Source: Pseudomonadota bacterium
Lineage (GTDB): Bacteria; Pseudomonadota; Alphaproteobacteria; Azospirillales; Azospirillaceae
NCBI GenBank assembly: GCA_023411035.1
Contig: JAEYPE010000043.1
Span: forward strand, 1 to 13,797
Length of the DNA stretch: 13,797 nt
Direction of reading: 5' to 3'
The translations under genes and the position numbers were made by a program. The notes under the pieces are model-generated. The model was not told the DNA's origin and did not search any database. It was given only the letters and a program-made list of their open reading frames with translations. Shown here piece by piece: positions 12,082 through 13,797 of this stretch (within the stretch, counting starts at the first letter, position 1; every line of letters starts with the position of its first letter).

Positions 12082-12975
12082 ATGAACCGCAACGACCTGA
12101 GCGATCTTGCGGCCTTCTCCGTGGTGGCGGAGGAGGGCAGCTTCACGCGGGCGGCGGCCCGGCTGGGCATGTCGCAATCCGCGCTCAGCCATGCCATGAA
12201 GGGGCTGGAGGATCGGCTGGGGCTGCGGCTGTTGGCCCGCACGACCCGCAGCGTGTCCACGACGGAGGCCGGGCAGCGGCTGCTCCGCACGCTGCGGCCC
12301 GCCCTGGACGACATCGCCGCCGGGCTGGCCGCGGTGGGGGAAATGCGGGAGAAGCCCGCCGGCACCATTCGCATCACCACCGGAAAGCACGCCGCCGTGC
12401 GGCTGCTGTGGCCCGTGCTGAAGCGCTTCCTGGCCGACTTTCCGGAAGTGCAGGTGGAATTGGCCATCGACTCCGGCCTGACCGACATCGTCGCCAACCG
12501 GTTCGACGCCGGGGTCCGGCTGGGCGAGCGGGTGGAGAAGGACATGATCGCGGTGCGCATCGGTCCGGATATCCGGGCGGCCATCGTCGGCGCCCCTTCC
12601 TACTTCGCGCGCCGCCCGGTGCCCTGCGCCCCGCAGGAACTGGTCGGACACGACTGCATCAATTACCGCTTCTCGACCTCCAGTGCCCTCTATGCCTGGG
12701 AGTTCGAGGAGAACGGGCAGCCGATCAACGTCCGGGTGTCGGGGCCGCTGGTGTCCAACGACATGGACGTGATCCTGGCCGCCGCGCTGGATGGCCGGGG
12801 GCTGGCCTACGTCTTCGAGGACGAGGTGGCGGACCATCTCGCCGCCGGGCGGCTGGTCCGGGTGCTGGACGACTGGTGCCGGCCCTTCCCCGGCTATTAT
12901 CTCTACTACCCCAGCCGCCGTCAGATCCCGCCCGCCCTGGCCGCTCTGGTGAACGCGCTGCGTTACCGACTGTAG
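12082..12975 (+). CDS. LysR-family transcriptional regulator
   Basis: This 297-aa protein has the standard LysR layout. The N-terminal winged HTH spans about 5-63 (LSDLAAFSVVAEEGSFTRAAARLGMSQSALSHAMKGLEDRLGLRLL). The effector-binding domain is residues 90-295, beginning GTIRITTGKHAAVRLLWPVL. The style TTRSVSTTEAGQRLL and FDAGVRLGERVEKDMIAVRI places it near the CrgA/DmlR-like branch that often controls divergent oxidoreductase genes. It is divergent from iorAB and most likely regulates it in response to a substrate. ATG 12082 lacks a good Shine-Dalgarno sequence, but family alignment puts the start there. It ends TAG 12973-12975, and the frame runs on past that stop into the MHYT-like remnant. 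Confidence 0.9.
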   Translation: MNRNDLSDLAAFSVVAEEGSFTRAAARLGMSQSALSHAMKGLEDRLGLRLLARTTRSVSTTEAGQRLLRTLRPALDDIAAGLAAVGEMREKPAGTIRITTGKHAAVRLLWPVLKRFLADFPEVQVELAIDSGLTDIVANRFDAGVRLGERVEKDMIAVRIGPDIRAAIVGAPSYFARRPVPCAPQELVGHDCINYRFSTSSALYAWEFEENGQPINVRVSGPLVSNDMDVILAAALDGRGLAYVFEDEVADHLAAGRLVRVLDDWCRPFPGYYLYYPSRRQIPPALAALVNALRYRL

Positions 12976-12978
12976 CGG

Positions 12979-13136
12979 TATGATCTGTGGTTGCTGCTGC
13001 TGGCCGCGGCGGTGTGCGGATTCGGTGCCTGGGTGTCGCGGAACCTCGTCCGGCGCGGGGCGACGGGACGGGCGCGCTTCTCCAGTTCGCCGACACCGCC
13101 CTCTACCGCGCCAAGTCGGAGGGGCGGGGCACGTAA
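12979..13136 (+). pseudogene. MHYT-GGDEF diguanylate cyclase remnant, both ends joined
   Basis: Directly after lysR, codons from 12979 read YDLWLLLLAAAVCGFGAWVSRNLVRRG, a hydrophobic segment plus charged end like the first helix of an MHYT membrane-sensor protein. From about 13056 the next frame reads GDGTGALLQFADTALYRAKSEGRGT followed by TAA 13134-13136. The ADTALYRAKSEGR part is the unmistakable tail of a GGDEF (diguanylate cyclase) domain. A full protein would need 400-700 more residues between the two parts, so this is a gene reduced to its two ends with a frame change at the join. The GGDEF tail is secure, the MHYT assignment less so. Confidence 0.6.
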
Positions 13137-13162
13137 CTCCTCACCAGGCTGGCTGAGCGCGT

Positions 13163-13188
13163 AATGCGGCCTGGGCCCTCCACGCATT
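13163..13188. repeat. Short inverted repeat near the right IS mosaic
   Basis: AATGCG (13163-13168) and CGCATT (13183-13188) flank a GGGCCC core. It lies between the GGDEF remnant and the IS66 fragment and may mark an IS end or an old junction. The stretch 13137-13245 otherwise holds no gene that I can recognise. Confidence 0.25.
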
Positions 13189-13245
13189 GGGGGGGATTGG
13201 CGGTCCGGTGTTGCGTCGCGGAGCTGGACGTGAGTGAACAGCGGG

Positions 13246-13512
13246 ATGACCGTTCCGCCGCGCTATCGCCTGAGCGACGCCGAGAAGGACGCTCTGCTCT
13301 TTGAGCAGGCGGCGCTGATCGAGCGCTTGGCGGCGCGGATTGCCGAACTGGAAGCGTTGGTTGGCAAGCCGAAGAAGACCTCGGCGAACTCCCACATCCC
13401 ACCGTCGCAGGACGGCCCCGAGAGCAAGGCCCGCCAGGCGAAACGGCACCGCAAACCGCGGCCGTCCCGTCCCGGCGTCGCACGGCCGCTCGCGCCCAAT
13501 CCCGATCGCACG
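13246..13512 (+). pseudogene. IS66-family transposase (TnpC), N-terminal fragment
   Basis: From ATG 13246 (or GTG 13234) the frame reads MTVPPRYRLSDAEKDALLFE, then a coiled-coil RLAARIAELEALVGKPKKTSANSHIPPSQDG and a basic segment ending LAPNPDRTGE. This is the start of an IS66 TnpC: coiled coil, K-P-KTS-NS--PPS motif, then a basic linker before a zinc finger. The zinc finger and DDE catalytic domain are absent. The sequence switches to an IS110 frame at about 13505-13515. The product is not functional. IS66 elements also need TnpA/TnpB, which are not seen. Confidence 0.75.
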
Positions 13513-13657
13513 GGCGAGCCTGCACGGCGAGTTCATGCGGCTGCACCGAAAGATGCTGGCGATCGTGCGCGAGGATGCGGTCTGCCGACGGCTGATGACG
13601 GTGCCGGGGGTTGGCGCCGTGGTCGCGCTGACCTTCACGTCGGCGATCGATGATCCT
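13511..13657 (+). pseudogene. IS110-family transposase, internal fragment
   Basis: In a frame different from the IS66 part, codons read RASLHGEFMRLHRKMLAIVR, then EDAVCRRLMTVPGVGAVVALTFTSAIDDP. LMTVPGVGAVVALT is the conserved start of the IS110 C-terminal (Transposase_20) domain. The N-terminal DEDD catalytic part and the remainder of the C-terminal domain are missing. The piece is bounded by junctions at about 13511 and 13652, with no visible inverted repeat or target duplication. Confidence 0.75.
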
Positions 13658-13797
13658 CGCCTCGGAGCTGACGACCACGCAGGACGGCGATGCCTCGCTG
13701 GTCGGCCCGCTGCTCGACCGGATCAAGCGCCGGATCGGCACGGTGCTGGCGGACGGCGCCTATGACGGTGAGCCGGTCTACCGCGCCGTCGCCGCCC
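13653..13797 (+). pseudogene. IS5-family DDE transposase, partial (runs off window)
   Basis: Reading from 13653, ILASELTTTQDGDASLVGPL continues into RIGTVLADGAYDGEPVYRAV and runs to the window edge. LADGAYD contains the second catalytic Asp of the IS5-type DDE motif. The start of the transposase is missing, because it joins straight to the IS110 fragment. The rest may continue beyond the window. Confidence 0.7.

Larger units (their letters stand above)
13246..13797 (+). mobile_element. Mosaic of IS66, IS110 and IS5 fragments
   Basis: Three transposase pieces from different IS families are joined head to tail on the same strand within 552 bp, each in a different reading frame, with no spacer. 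Junctions fall at about 13505-13515 and 13650-13655. This indicates repeated insertion and deletion at one spot. All parts are defective in what is visible. Confidence 0.7.

Overview
The window looks like a piece of a very GC-rich alphaproteobacterial genome, most like Azospirillum or a close relative in the Rhodospirillales. This rests on the strong G/C preference at third codon positions, the gene families present (XRE-ParA/ParB pair, Cds1-type cysteine desulfhydrase, IorA/IorB-like molybdenum hydroxylase, DUF47) and the number of transposase scraps. It is a judgement from remembered families, not from a search. Both ends are insertion-sequence debris, so this is a stretch of ordinary genes lying between rearranged IS fragments.

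Layout. 1-284: a G homopolymer, the first bases of a plus-strand gene, and the terminal end of an IS3-type element cut off inside orfA. 302-1347: a HAD-family phosphatase with a recognisable promoter, then a 65-aa unknown protein preceded by a palindromic operator-like site. 1397-1438: a hairpin between convergent genes. 1449-2633 (minus): a FemAB/GNAT-type aminoacyl or acyl transferase. 2634-3023: no gene, but a structured hairpin. 3024-3248 (minus): a 74-aa unknown protein divergent from parAB. 3425-5294: overlapping parA (with an N-terminal XRE DNA-binding domain) and parB, followed at once by two 16-bp palindromes that are good candidates for the cognate parS sites, then a clear intrinsic terminator. 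5404-5712: an AT-richer convergent gap with three further palindromes.

5713-8274 is a sulfur/amino-acid unit: an Lrp/AsnC regulator (minus) divergent from an internally deleted RidA, a Cds1-like PLP cysteine desulfhydrase, and the remnant of an FAD-dependent oxidoreductase. The biochemistry fits: a desulfhydrase releases H2S and 2-aminoacrylate, RidA clears 2-aminoacrylate, and Lrp-type regulators commonly sense amino acids. However, RidA has lost about 45-50 residues in two in-frame pieces, and the oxidoreductase is broken.

8319-11784 (minus) holds a DUF47/PhoU-like protein without its usual Pit partner, and an iorA-iorB pair encoding a two-subunit, Tat-exported molybdenum hydroxylase/aldehyde dehydrogenase. 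A divergent LysR regulator (12082-12975) probably controls iorAB. After it comes a remnant joining what looks like the first part of an MHYT-type membrane protein to the last residues of a GGDEF domain. The right end (about 13246-13797) is a mosaic of three transposase fragments: IS66, IS110 and IS5.

Most notable: the parS-like palindromes behind parB, and three separate protein genes (ridA, the FAD oxidoreductase, MHYT-GGDEF) that keep both ends but have lost their middles. I see no CRISPR array, rRNA or tRNA.
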